DNA of 64,000 nt. Source: Nostoc spongiaeforme FACHB-130. GTDB taxonomy: Bacteria > Cyanobacteriota > Cyanobacteriia > Cyanobacteriales > Nostocaceae. Position numbers and translations under genes: made by a program. Below the pieces are notes generated by a model that did no database searches, was not told the DNA's origin, and saw only the letters and a list, made by a program, of their open reading frames with translations. Below, one piece after another: positions 17,776-30,069 of the stretch; position 1 is the first letter of the stretch, and each line of letters opens with the position of its first letter. The stretch is from the NCBI RefSeq assembly GCF_014698475.1, contig NZ_JACJTB010000011.1, positions 62,001 to 126,000 of the forward strand, written 5' to 3'.

Positions 17776-19425
17776 ATGGGAATAAGTAAGAAAGCTTTAA
17801 ATTTATTAGTAAGTTGCTTTTGTGCCTTAACTTACACAAGTTTTATAAGTATAAATACTGCGGTACAAGCGGCTGATACTGTTGTGTTGCGTTATGGTTT
17901 ATTGGCGGAGTCTGTTTCTTTGGCTGAGTTGCAAAAAGCAGCAGAATTGGGAGATTTCCCGAATGGTTTTGAATTGTATGGTCGAAAATTATCTTCCCAA
18001 GAGCGGCGCTTTTTGTTAGAGACGCTGAAAATGCCGCTACCGTTGAATGTTGTGACTGTGAATCGGTTACTCAATACTCAGATTGGGGCAACAATTCTTA
18101 ATGATTTCTCGACTGCGGTTGTGCGTAAGGATAAAGCTGGTGTGCAAGCTCTGAGAGCCGGAGCGGTTATCGGTGCAACTGCGCCTCAAGGTTTGTCGTT
18201 ACTGAGTTTTATTGCTGCTTATCCGAGTCAAAATCTGGAAATTAATTTACCCGCAATTTTCAAATTGTCTGGTAATTTTAATACCGCATTTTGGCGGACT
18301 CAACAATTTATGTTAGCGATCGCACCCCAACTTAATCAAAAATCGCTACAAGTTTCTTTACCATTTGACCCCAGTCAACCTGGAACGGCGGAAGTCCAAG
18401 TCTTGAAAGTCAATTGGCTTGACAAACAACGTCAGCGTAATATTCCTGTAGATATTTATTGGTCAAATGCTGCAACTGCAAATAAACCAGTCATAGTTTA
18501 TTCTCACGGTTTGGGTTCTGTGCGGACTGACTTACGTTATCTTGCCGAACATTTAGCATCCCACGGTTATGTATTTGTGGCTGTCGAACATCCTGGTAGT
18601 AATCAAACAAATGTTGATGCTGGTTTACAAGGTAAAGGTAAACTCCTCAAACCGCAAGAATTTTTAGAACGTCCCAAAGATATTAGTTTTGTTTTGGATG
18701 AACTCGCTAAAGTTAACCAAACTCCTAACGACCCGTTAGCAGGTAAACTCGCAACTAACAATGCGATGGTGATTGGTTATTCTTTTGGTGGCGGTACAGC
18801 TTTGGCGTTAGCTGGTGGTGAGTTACAACTAGATAAGCTCAAACAACGTTGCAAACAAAATTTGGCTGTGTTGAGTTTGGGTGAAGCTGCACAGTGTGTT
18901 GCTCAAGAACTACCAAACAACAGCTATCAACTGCGGGATACTCGAATTAAGCAAGCGATCGCTCTTAATCCTACCAGTTCTCTAATGTTTGGCGACTCTG
19001 GTTTAACTAAGATACAAGTCCCGACGCTGATATTAGCCAGTTCCGCCGATAAAAGTACTCCGGCTTTGACTGAACAAGTTGTCGGGTTTCACAAAATTTC
19101 TGCACCTAAATGGCTGGTTGGGATCTTGGGCGGTACACACCTCAGCGTTAAAGACCCCAGCACTACTTTAGATCAAGCTGGTCAACCCAACACACCTTTT
19201 ACTGGCGGCGAAGTTGTCGGAGAACAAGCCGCCGATGTTCGTAAATTTGTGAAGGTGATAGTCCTGGCTATGGCTGCACAACTCACCCCAGAAGCTGAAC
19301 AATATAGCGTGTTTTTGACACCAAATTATGCGATTTCCGCTTCTACGCCAGCATTTCCCTTTCTCTTGGTCACAGAAATTCCTCCTGATGCGCTCAAAGT
19401 AGTGGAGGAATATATATATAAATAA
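17776..19425 (+). CDS. Secreted alpha/beta hydrolase with N-terminal DUF1400
   Basis: I start at ATG 17776 (MGISKKALNLL) because it gives a compact signal peptide ending near VQAAD; the frame is open from 17725. About 549 residues. Residues about 35-150 match the cyanobacterial DUF1400 domain (LRYGLLAESVSLAELQ; FELYGRKLSSQE). The hydrolase domain has the oxyanion-side motif VYSHGLGSVR, the nucleophile elbow GYSFGGG (Ser nucleophile) and a late GGTHLSVKD that offers the catalytic His. It resembles PAF-acetylhydrolase/dienelactone-hydrolase-like enzymes. It is likely a periplasmic esterase or lipase; substrate unknown. Confidence 0.82.
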   Translation: MGISKKALNLLVSCFCALTYTSFISINTAVQAADTVVLRYGLLAESVSLAELQKAAELGDFPNGFELYGRKLSSQERRFLLETLKMPLPLNVVTVNRLLNTQIGATILNDFSTAVVRKDKAGVQALRAGAVIGATAPQGLSLLSFIAAYPSQNLEINLPAIFKLSGNFNTAFWRTQQFMLAIAPQLNQKSLQVSLPFDPSQPGTAEVQVLKVNWLDKQRQRNIPVDIYWSNAATANKPVIVYSHGLGSVRTDLRYLAEHLASHGYVFVAVEHPGSNQTNVDAGLQGKGKLLKPQEFLERPKDISFVLDELAKVNQTPNDPLAGKLATNNAMVIGYSFGGGTALALAGGELQLDKLKQRCKQNLAVLSLGEAAQCVAQELPNNSYQLRDTRIKQAIALNPTSSLMFGDSGLTKIQVPTLILASSADKSTPALTEQVVGFHKISAPKWLVGILGGTHLSVKDPSTTLDQAGQPNTPFTGGEVVGEQAADVRKFVKVIVLAMAAQLTPEAEQYSVFLTPNYAISASTPAFPFLLVTEIPPDALKVVEEYIYK

Positions 19426-19730
19426 CTCTCCACTTTCTCACTAGTACACTGCGGCGTAAATCAGCAGACCATTAAAAATAGGTAAAAAGCTGACTTAATA
19501 AGTATTATTTCTTTTTACTTTTGCTTTGTTGTACTAGCGATCGCTTCTGTTTATTAAAACATAATTTTTTCTTATCACTGATATTAGCCGTTATTTGTCA
19601 ATTTATGTTGACTTATCGTAACAATTTAGTTACACTTATTAACATAAGTTTAGAAATTGGTAATCAAATACAATCAAATCCGCTAACAAATAAAAATATT
19701 GTCAGAATTTGATATCTTTTGCAGTTAGCT

Positions 19731-19799
19731 ATGAACAACGGACTTCGGTATCGGTATCTCCCATCGACATTTGGACTTCTCCTAATCACCTCGGTTTGA
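19731..19799 (+). CDS. Possible 22-residue leader-like peptide before a terminator
   Basis: An ATG at 19731 opens a 22-codon frame (MNNGLRYRYLPSTFGLLLIT + SV) whose TGA stop at 19797-19799 lies in the loop of a rho-independent terminator. There is no strong RBS. The arrangement is either a short independent transcript (small RNA or micro-peptide gene) or a leader. No same-strand gene follows, so classic attenuation is unlikely. Coding is doubtful; the terminator is solid. Confidence 0.25.
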   Translation: MNNGLRYRYLPSTFGLLLITSV

Positions 19800-19820
19800 A
19801 CAACACCGAGGTTTTTTCTT
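19788..19820 (+). terminator. Rho-independent terminator
   Basis: Stem CCTCGGT (19789-19795) / ACCGAGG (19805-19811), extended by an A-T pair, with a nine-base loop and a TTTTTTCTTTTT tail. It ends an otherwise unannotated transcript on the plus strand, or read-through from the hydrolase gene. Confidence 0.8.
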
Positions 19821-20019
19821 TTTAAAGAAGGGACTAGAGGCTAGAGATTAGGGGCTAGAAAAGAGCATTTTATACCATATTTGATTTTGTATTTTGGTTT
19901 AGAAAGAGTTTATTGGTAGGCTTTTAAGCGATTCATCTGTCACACTCATCTTGGAATGCAGTATTATTTATTACATTTTAATTTTAATCCAGCTATTGAG
20001 GTAAATAACTGTTTCTTTA

Positions 20020-20048
20020 ACCCCTAGACTCTAGCCCCTAACCTCTAG
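20020..20048. repeat. CTAGAGGTTAGGGGCTAG repeat overlapping AbrB-family gene end
   Basis: On the minus strand the sequence reads CTAGAGGTTAGGGGCTAGAG. It supplies the stop codon (20031-20033) of the upstream membrane protein gene. An inverted relative lies at 19831-19859 (CTAGAGATTAGGGGCTAG), about 160 bases away. Confidence 0.6.
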
Positions 20049-21218
20049 TTGCCTTTCCAGACGGCGAAATAAAAATAACCAAAGTGGTAAGGAACTGTTA
20101 ATGGCGATGAGTCGAACTAAATGGCCTGTGGTGACAATTTCCACATTATGATCTAACGCAAGGGAAACTAAGATCATTTCAGCAGCACCACCGGGGGCTG
20201 TCACCAAAAGACAAGTTAACCAATCCCAAGAAGTAAAGTGCATAGCCAGCATAGCAGCGATCGCACCAGCAATAAGCGTCAACGCTACAGAAATCAACGC
20301 ACAACCGATGATTCGTTTACCAAAGGTGGGTTTTTCTCCCCAATATTCACCGATGGTAATTCCTAATAACATTTGACCAACTATATTAACCAAAGGCTGT
20401 GGACTCAAGTTAGCTCCACTCACAAAAGGTAAGCAATTCAAAAAATAATTAAAAAATATACCCAGTAGTAACGCTCCAAAAAAATCTCCAGCCGGAATTT
20501 TCCAAACAATAGCGCCGTAAACTATCACTCCAGTAATCAGCAATGCTACCAGCAACAGTCCGATTTGTGTAGGTTCCAGACTGAGTAAAGCTTGTTTGAC
20601 AGGAAGTGTTGCAGAATTCCAGTAATTACCAACTGTGGTTCTGGCAATAAAAGGAATTACCAACACTACACAAGTCACCCGAATTGCTTGCACTAAAGCA
20701 ACCAAAGTCACGTTTTTATTGTAATCAGCCGCAATTGATGACATTACACCCACGCCACCGGGAACTGTCGCCAACATTGCTGTTAATAAGTTGGTTTTGC
20801 TGAGTCGGGAATAAATATAGCCAATACAGCTACCACATACTAATAAAAAAAAGGTCAGAGCAACAAATATCGGAATCCCAGCAGCTAAATTGATCAGGTC
20901 ACTATTACCATTAGATAAACCCACAGTCAGTCCTACAAGTCCCATCCCAACTTTTCTCGCAGTTCTGTTAGGTTTGGGTATGTATTGGTAGAAAATTCGA
21001 CATCCTTGGAGGATGATTGTACCAGCAGCGATACCACCAAATATCCAAGCAATACCGCCAACATGAAGCTTTACCAAGCCGATACTCAGTGGTAATGCTA
21101 GTAGTATTTCTAAAGCCAGAACCATAATTTGAGGGACAATTAGCTGTGGTTGAGTACCAGAGACATTTTGATGAAAAATTTCCTCCTGAGTGGGAGTAAC
21201 ACTAAGACTTTGATTCAT
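20031..21218 (-). CDS. AbrB-family (PF05145-like) membrane protein
   Basis: A 395-residue, strongly hydrophobic protein with about ten to twelve membrane helices. The duplicated repeat of this family is visible: LLTAMLATVPGGVGVMSSIA near residue 140 and WLTCLLVTAPGGAAEMILVS near 340, i.e. paired TxPGG motifs. Family members have been called ammonia monooxygenase-like or AbrB-like transporters, but the substrate is unknown. The last five codons (LEVRG) and the stop lie in a dispersed repeat, so the C-terminus may not be original. Confidence 0.82.
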   Translation of the reverse strand: MNQSLSVTPTQEEIFHQNVSGTQPQLIVPQIMVLALEILLALPLSIGLVKLHVGGIAWIFGGIAAGTIILQGCRIFYQYIPKPNRTARKVGMGLVGLTVGLSNGNSDLINLAAGIPIFVALTFFLLVCGSCIGYIYSRLSKTNLLTAMLATVPGGVGVMSSIAADYNKNVTLVALVQAIRVTCVVLVIPFIARTTVGNYWNSATLPVKQALLSLEPTQIGLLLVALLITGVIVYGAIVWKIPAGDFFGALLLGIFFNYFLNCLPFVSGANLSPQPLVNIVGQMLLGITIGEYWGEKPTFGKRIIGCALISVALTLIAGAIAAMLAMHFTSWDWLTCLLVTAPGGAAEMILVSLALDHNVEIVTTGHLVRLIAINSSLPLWLFLFRRLERQLEVRG

Positions 21219-21388
21219 TGATACAAGTTTTTTAAAATTAAATTTGACTAGGTTCTGGAATTAATGCGATCGCCAATTACTGTTTTTAAGTTCTATGTAC
21301 AATGGCAATGGTATAACAATAATCTTAATAAAATTTAAACATAGCTTTCATCCTCATCACCACAGCAATATTTGGTATTTAAAGTGAT

Positions 21389-21655
21389 GTACAACTGGGA
21401 GCATCCCACTTTTTTTAATACGTCATTGCGTAGGCGTTAGCCTTCCCGTAGGGTACGCAACGAAGTGGAGTGAAGCAATCGCAAAATCCCTCACTAACAA
21501 CGAGTCCATGCGATTGCTACCCTGCGGGAAGTCTTACGCCTACGTCGTGCCTCTGGAGCGAGACGCTACGCGTAGCTTGCTTCTCCGAAGGAGTACGCAA
21601 TGACAGAATTATTATTTTGCTGAGTAATAAAAACTGGGATGCACCCTGTACAACT
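21389..21655. repeat. Nested MITE-like element
   Basis: Outer imperfect inverted repeats (GTACAACTGGGAGCATCCCA at 21389 and the complement of TGGGATGCACCCTGTAC at about 21635-21651) enclose an inner element with perfect 11-bp ends GTCATTGCGTA (21422-21432) / TACGCAATGAC (21594-21604). The inner 183 bp contain further small palindromes such as CTACGCGTAG. The pattern suggests one small non-coding element inserted in another. Confidence 0.65.
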
Positions 21656-21660
21656 TAATT

Positions 21661-21800
21661 TTTGAAACCCCTCTCCAAACCTCTCATGCCAGTCGCCTCA
21701 AGTCGGGAAACCAGCCCACGGCGCTGGCTCCCCGACGCGGAGAGAGGCTTTGAGTCTTGCTCCCCTTCCCTCGTAGGGAAGGGGTTGGGGGTTAGGTTTA
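21661..21800. repeat. Palindromic dispersed repeat
   Basis: A block with ACCCCTCTCCAAACCTCTC, CCCGACGCGGAGAGAGGC and a perfect hairpin CCCCTTCCCT (21762-21771) / AGGGAAGGGG (21775-21784). This composition is typical of highly iterated intergenic elements of Nostoc-type genomes. It lies upstream of nothing obvious and downstream of the 21897-22235 gene. Confidence 0.6.
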
Positions 21801-21896
21801 AGAGACAGTTACACACGGCGTTATTTAGGACAATAAATGGTAGAAAACATCTGTTTTCTACCATGTCTGATAGTTGTGAGTAATTGCCTTTCTCTA

Positions 21897-22235
21897 CTAG
21901 TCTTCATCTAAGGGTGGAAAAGCTTCTTCAAATTTCCACAATTCATCTTTATTTTCCAGAAACCAATTACGTGTAGCAGGCGTTAATTGACTCCAAATAA
22001 TTGCACTAGGAATATTAGGACAATCATATTGATATTGCTGACCAAGTAATTTGAGATTTAACTCTACCTCATCAGGAATACCAAATTCTTGCCAGTCTAC
22101 TACCACATGACTTCCGACAATTCCCGCTGTTGGATCAAAAATTAACTGTGCAGCCCTGACTAAATCAGCAAAGTGTCGTGGTTTAAGGTTAGATATCTGC
22201 TGAATATGCAGTAACTCTTCATCTTCTTGAGACAT
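21897..22235 (-). CDS. Conserved cyanobacterial hypothetical protein (112 aa)
   Basis: I start at ATG 22235 (MSQEDEELLHIQQI), preceded by AGGGA; the longer frame to 22253 would need a TTG. The 112-residue acidic, soluble protein contains RHFADLVRAAQLIFD and WSQLTPATRNWFLENKDELW. It has no signal or membrane segment. I do not recognise a named family. Codon use and composition look native. Confidence 0.6.
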   Translation of the reverse strand: MSQEDEELLHIQQISNLKPRHFADLVRAAQLIFDPTAGIVGSHVVVDWQEFGIPDEVELNLKLLGQQYQYDCPNIPSAIIWSQLTPATRNWFLENKDELWKFEEAFPPLDED

Positions 22236-22428
22236 TTTCCCTGGAGTGATCAAAATTGACTACTTGTAGAACTTACTGCCAGAGATTTTGATTCCAATAG
22301 TTCTAGTTTAACGCTTACAGCACAATTCAGGCGTTTAGAGCAACTTGACGATATCTGTGGGGATAAGATGGGAAGCGCGATCGCTTCTGCTTGTAGTAAT
22401 TTATATCAGAACTTAACTCAGAAAATGT

Positions 22429-24147
22429 ATGGAAAAAATTCATATTGATGTCCAGCAGGGCAATATTGCAGGAGTCGCAGATGAAATAGCCAATGGTGTT
22501 GATATTGAATACTTAGACGAGTATTCCCAGCAAACACCATTAATGTGTGCAGTTAGTAGCCCCAATGCAGGCGTTGAGATGATTCGCTTCCTCTTAGAAC
22601 ATGGCGCGAATGTCAATGGTATTGAACCAGAATCTCAAAATACCGTACTTGGGTTGGCTGTACAGTCAGGAAATCTCGATAAAATCCAATTTATTCTCGA
22701 TGCTGGAGCTGATATTAACTATCAAACTTCAGATGGCTATTATGTCTTAATTCATGCTATGTATGGTCGAGATATTTTGCAAGATGAAAACTTAATACCA
22801 ACTTTGAATTTACTCATCTCTAAAGGTGCTGCTGTCAATGGAATGAGTAGCTATGGTGAATCTGCAATTAAAGTAGCTGCTCAGGTTGGGAGATTTGATG
22901 CTGTCCAATTATTATTGAACGCAGGTGCTAACCCAGAGCAACTGGAATGGACAGAATTAATGCACGCTATAGTTTTTGGCAGCTTAGAGCAAGTAAAGTT
23001 ATTGCTAGAACAAGGCGCAGATCAAAATGTGCGTGATTGTTGGGATAGAACTCCTTGGTTATTGAGTATTCAGGTGGGTGAATTACCTAAAGCCAAGTTA
23101 CTCCTAGCGGCGGGAGCAAATCACAATGATGTGGGAAACTGCGGAAAAACGCCGTTAATGTATGCAATAGAAAACAATAGGGTCGAAGTCTTAGAGTGGC
23201 TAATTGCAGAGGGATTTGATATTGAAGCCACCGATGAATTTAGTAACACTGCGTTAATCGTCGCAGCAGAGCATGGTGCTACTGATTGCGTCAAAATTTT
23301 ATTAGAAGCTGGTGCAAACCCCAGCAGAATCAATGATTGCAATGACAAAGCCATTAAGGTAGCGAAAAAGAAGGAAATTGTCAGAATGTTAGTTGCGGCT
23401 GGTGAAGATTTGAGCGATATTAATGATGATATGCGGCGATCGCTCACCGGAATTGACAACAACAAATTTTCATTATCACAAGTAACACCAGAGCAATATT
23501 TTGCTGGCAAACATCCGCGCTTTGGCAAAACGAATCCAGAGTTGATGATAATTCCCTTTTGGGAAGCGGTGATTTGTGAAGGTTGTTCTGCTTATACAGC
23601 TAAAAACTTTTTTAAAGATACAGAAAATTGGCAAGATAAAGCATGGTGCTATGACCGATTTGGCAGAAGCATTACACAATTACCAGATGGCAGAATTGTC
23701 GAAATTGCTGGTGAACATGAAGACTCCTATGACCCTGATTTTTGTATATATAACGATGTGGTAGTTTATCAAGGTGATGGTAATTTTCAGATTTTTGGCT
23801 ATCCCCAAGATGTGTTTCCACCAACTGACTTTCATTCAGCCACATTAGTTGGAGAATACATATATATCATTGGCAACTTAGGATATCTCGGTACAAGAAT
23901 TTATCATGAAACTCCAGTTTATAGATTACATATCCACACCTTTGCAATAGAAAAAGTAGAAACCATTGGAGAGAAACCAGGATGGATCAGTGAACACAAA
24001 GCTTACTCCCAAGAACCAGATAAAATACATATTACTGGCGGTAAATTATGTGTCATTAATAATGAAAACATAGAAGATTATATAGATAACTCTGTTGATT
24101 ACATCCTAGATTTAATTGACTTTAATTGGAGCCGCGCGACTGTTTAA
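22429..24147 (+). CDS. Ankyrin-repeat protein with a C-terminal beta domain
   Basis: A 572-residue soluble protein. Residues about 1-325 hold around nine ankyrin repeats (LLEHGANVNG; LLNAGANPEQ; LLEAGANPSRIND), a protein-interaction scaffold. The C-terminal 225 residues form a distinct domain with Kelch-like strands (DFHSATLVGEYIYIIGNLGY; HITGGKLCVI) and a metal-site-like GCSAYTAKNFF segment. The two parts together suggest a recognition protein that binds partners through the ankyrins. No operon partners are evident. Function unknown. Confidence 0.82.
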   Translation: MEKIHIDVQQGNIAGVADEIANGVDIEYLDEYSQQTPLMCAVSSPNAGVEMIRFLLEHGANVNGIEPESQNTVLGLAVQSGNLDKIQFILDAGADINYQTSDGYYVLIHAMYGRDILQDENLIPTLNLLISKGAAVNGMSSYGESAIKVAAQVGRFDAVQLLLNAGANPEQLEWTELMHAIVFGSLEQVKLLLEQGADQNVRDCWDRTPWLLSIQVGELPKAKLLLAAGANHNDVGNCGKTPLMYAIENNRVEVLEWLIAEGFDIEATDEFSNTALIVAAEHGATDCVKILLEAGANPSRINDCNDKAIKVAKKKEIVRMLVAAGEDLSDINDDMRRSLTGIDNNKFSLSQVTPEQYFAGKHPRFGKTNPELMIIPFWEAVICEGCSAYTAKNFFKDTENWQDKAWCYDRFGRSITQLPDGRIVEIAGEHEDSYDPDFCIYNDVVVYQGDGNFQIFGYPQDVFPPTDFHSATLVGEYIYIIGNLGYLGTRIYHETPVYRLHIHTFAIEKVETIGEKPGWISEHKAYSQEPDKIHITGGKLCVINNENIEDYIDNSVDYILDLIDFNWSRATV

Positions 24148-24198
24148 GCATTAAATTTCTAGAAATCCGATTTGATTTCTGAAAAAATTTTAGTATGT

Positions 24199-24277
24199 GT
24201 AGGGTGTGTTGGGCGTAAGCCATAACGCATCTAAAACTTTGCGGTAGATGCGTTACGCCGTCGCTAACACATCCTAC
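24199..24277. repeat. 79-bp inverted-repeat element
   Basis: Ends GTAGGGTGTGTT (24199-24210) and AACACATCCTAC (24266-24277) are near-perfect inverted repeats, and the interior has a second pair, TAACGCATCT / AGATGCGTTA. The whole folds into one long cruciform. It is one of the short palindromic elements common in this group. No coding content. Confidence 0.7.
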
Positions 24278-24444
24278 TTACTACTAGCAATCTCTTGTAA
24301 TACTTTAGTTAATAAAATTTAGTTTTATAAAAAACCCAACTCAAGATATAAATTTCCAGTAATAATTTCCTCAGTGTTGATAAGCGCAACATACTTACAT
24401 AAGAACACAGTCTTGAATCAAGAAGCTTGGTGGAGGTAGTCACT

Positions 24445-24546
24445 ATGATGGGAGCTTTGTGGTTCTTCGTTTTCTGCTTCATTTGGCTGATGGGCTTTTC
24501 TTTGCTGGCAGAAATTTGGTTTTATGAGGAAGAGCAGGAGTTTTAG
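24445..24546 (+). CDS. 33-residue single-helix membrane peptide
   Basis: ATG 24445 is preceded by a strong ribosome-binding site (GGAGG at 24431-24435, eight to ten bases upstream). The product, 33 residues, starts MMGALWFFVFCFIWLMGF, continues SLLAEIWFYEEEQEF, and is one membrane helix followed by an acidic tail. Such small proteins often join photosynthetic or respiratory membrane complexes. A strong hairpin follows 18 bases after the stop. I know of no named match, but RBS, composition and hairpin together support a real gene. Confidence 0.6.
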   Translation: MMGALWFFVFCFIWLMGFSLLAEIWFYEEEQEF

Positions 24547-24564
24547 TTGTCTACTAAATATGAC

Positions 24565-24599
24565 AAGATGCCCGACTTCTTTGAGAAGTCGGGCATCTT
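24565..24599. terminator. Perfect 15-bp hairpin after the 33-residue ORF
   Basis: AAGATGCCCGACTTC (24565-24579) pairs with GAAGTCGGGCATCTT (24585-24599) across a five-base loop. No T-run follows on either strand beyond TTAG, so it may act as a bidirectional or factor-assisted terminator, an RNA-stabilising 3' end, or simply a repeat element of this type. Confidence 0.6.
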
Positions 24600-24627
24600 A
24601 GCATTAATACACTAGCTTAACAGTTTT

Positions 24628-24668
24628 CCTCCTGCCTTCTGCCTCCTGCCTCCTGCCTCCTGCCTTCT
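24628..24668. repeat. CTGCCTC heptamer tandem repeat
   Basis: CCTCCTGCCTTCTGCCTCCT and further CTGCCTC units are tandemly repeated just downstream of the convergent secreted-protein gene. The heptamer short tandem repeat is characteristic of heterocystous cyanobacteria. Confidence 0.75.
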
Positions 24669-24671
24669 AAA

Positions 24672-25202
24672 TTACAAGTCACACTGATGAGTTTGGCAAT
24701 ATTTAGCACTATCAATCTCGTTTTGTAATTGATTTAATTTAATAATTTGAAAAGCTGAACCACCTTGCACCTCAGCCAGAATATAAGCATATTTTTGACC
24801 TCTATAATAATGGTCTCGACCAACTTTAGTAACTCGGCGAGACTGGCTGAAATCGTTAGCAATATTCGCGCTATAAATGCTTTGAATTAATTTCACCGCC
24901 TTGGCATTTTTGCGGGTGAATTTGATACTGGAGTCGCCGCTAATGGTGATTCCTTCTTTAGTGACTACGCCATTCTCCGCCGGAACATCAACATAGAAAT
25001 ATAAATTACCTTTATTACCTGAATAACCATGTGCTTCGCTGCTATAAGTCAGTCTTGGTAATTGGGTTTTAGTTTTTGCCCATTTAATCACGGTGTTAAT
25101 GTTTTGCCCTGGAAGTGCATTAGCGGGTGTCGTCACCAATACAACCGCTAAAGATAGTAAGGCTGCTAAGGCAATGAAGTTAAATTTGTTACTATTTTTC
25201 AT
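24672..25202 (-). CDS. Secreted hypothetical protein
   Basis: I start at ATG 25202 (MKNSNKFNFIALAALLS), which gives a standard signal peptide cut near ANALPG; the ORF is open to 25238. The mature part (about 145 residues) is beta-rich (GNLYFYVDVPAENGVV; AYILAEVQGGSAFQII) and ends with a CQTHQC pair that could form a disulfide or bind metal. I do not recognise a family. Probably periplasmic. Confidence 0.6.
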   Translation of the reverse strand: MKNSNKFNFIALAALLSLAVVLVTTPANALPGQNINTVIKWAKTKTQLPRLTYSSEAHGYSGNKGNLYFYVDVPAENGVVTKEGITISGDSSIKFTRKNAKAVKLIQSIYSANIANDFSQSRRVTKVGRDHYYRGQKYAYILAEVQGGSAFQIIKLNQLQNEIDSAKYCQTHQCDL

Positions 25203-25238
25203 AGTTTTTCCCTGTAGTAATGCTGATTTATACAGCAT

Positions 25239-29135
<3,897 letters not shown>

Positions 29136-29157
29136 TACTTAGTTAATATTCCAGTGT

Positions 29158-29190
29158 AAATAGTCAAGAGGTTTATACTCTTGGCTATTT
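29158..29190 (+). promoter_or_regulatory. Hairpin between apcE and apcA
   Basis: AAATAGTCAAGAG (29158-29170) pairs with CTCTTGGCTATTT (29178-29190), a 13-bp stem with one wobble and a seven-base loop. There is no U-run, so an mRNA-processing or stabilising site is more likely than a full terminator. It could help set the low apcE to apcAB ratio. Confidence 0.55.
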
Positions 29191-29518
29191 ACTCATGGCT
29201 ATTGACTATTGACACTTTACCTTTAGTAACACTCCTCTCAGATTGCGGGTTTAGGTGTCAATCTGAAAAGGAATATTACAAAGTATTAAGAGCAGTCATA
29301 AATGCTCAACAGAATGCCGGAGAATATTTTGCGGAAGGTAGCTGAGTTTTACAGCTTGTGTAGTTGAAATTAACACCAGCAAACTCGTAAAGTATTAGCT
29401 ACAGCAGCGACTCAACTGTTGTATCTAAAAACAACGAGAGAACGTAGCTACATTCGACCGAAATTAAAATCGCACCAGTTTCATACCCTGGTTTCATTAG
29501 TACTGGAGGAATCCATTA
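29191..29518 (+). promoter_or_regulatory. apcA leader / promoter region
   Basis: About 330 bases without a gene lead to apcA. A strong ribosome-binding site GGAGGAAT ends about six bases before the apcA ATG. A separate apcA promoter, common in cyanobacteria, probably lies here, but its boxes cannot be fixed by eye. Confidence 0.5.
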
Positions 29519-30004
29519 ATGAGTATCGTCACGAAGTCCATCGTGAATGCTGATGCAGAAGCTCGCTACCTCAGCCCTGGCGAATTAGATCGGATCAAGA
29601 GCTTTGTTTCTGGTGGCGAACGTCGCCTCCGCATCGCTCAAGTTTTGACCGATAACCGTGAGCGCATTGTTAAGCAAGCTGGCGACCAATTGTTCCAAAA
29701 GCGCCCCGATGTTGTATCTCCTGGTGGTAACGCTTACGGTCAAGAAATGACAGCTACCTGCTTACGCGACCTAGACTACTACCTCCGTCTCATCACCTAC
29801 GGAGTAGTTTCTGGCGATGTTACACCTATTGAAGAAATCGGTGTAGTTGGCGTTCGTGAAATGTACAAATCCCTCGGCACTCCTATCGATGCAGTTGCTG
29901 GTGGTGTTGCTGCTATGAAGAACGTTGCTGCTTCCTTGCTGTCTGCTGAAGATGCTGCTGAAGCTAGCGCCTACTTCGACTACCTAGTTGGTGCAATGCA
30001 GTAG
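29519..30004 (+). CDS. apcA: Allophycocyanin alpha subunit
   Basis: A 161-residue allophycocyanin alpha chain with the family start [20 protein letters not shown] and bilin-attachment Cys81 in [15 protein letters not shown]. It pairs with ApcB into heterodimers and trimers of the phycobilisome core and passes energy to ApcE. Codons are strongly biased to preferred ones, as expected for a very highly expressed gene. 65 bases precede apcB. Confidence 0.98.
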   Translation: MSIVTKSIVNADAEARYLSPGELDRIKSFVSGGERRLRIAQVLTDNRERIVKQAGDQLFQKRPDVVSPGGNAYGQEMTATCLRDLDYYLRLITYGVVSGDVTPIEEIGVVGVREMYKSLGTPIDAVAGGVAAMKNVAASLLSAEDAAEASAYFDYLVGAMQ

Positions 30005-30069
30005 GCTGAGGTTTTCTCCCTGCTGACACAAACTGTTGCAATACGGTTGGAAATAAGGAAATAACAACA

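Larger units (their letters stand above)
19426..20030. other. Intergenic region: AT-rich, one terminator, inverted repeat
   Basis: These 605 bases hold no gene I trust. A 63-codon open frame at 19521-19712 is low-complexity and AT-rich. A short ORF with a strong terminator lies at 19731-19817 (listed separately). At 19831-19859 a GGACTAGAGGCTAGAGATTA-type repeat begins; its inverted partner at 20020-20048 overlaps the 3' end of the next gene. Confidence 0.5.
21219..21896. other. Long intergenic region made of nested repeats
   Basis: No gene is supported in these 678 bases; the short open frames here simply read through repeats. The first 150 bases are AT-rich and should hold the promoter of the AbrB-family gene. 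Then come a nested inverted-repeat element (21389-21655) and a separate palindromic repeat (21661-21800). Confidence 0.6.

Noticed and set aside
19521-19712. 63-codon plus-strand frame
   Set aside because: AT-rich, low-complexity, no RBS, no protein-like pattern.
21470-21883. Several 60-73-codon frames on both strands
   Set aside because: They read through nested inverted repeats and a palindromic element; no independent coding signal.
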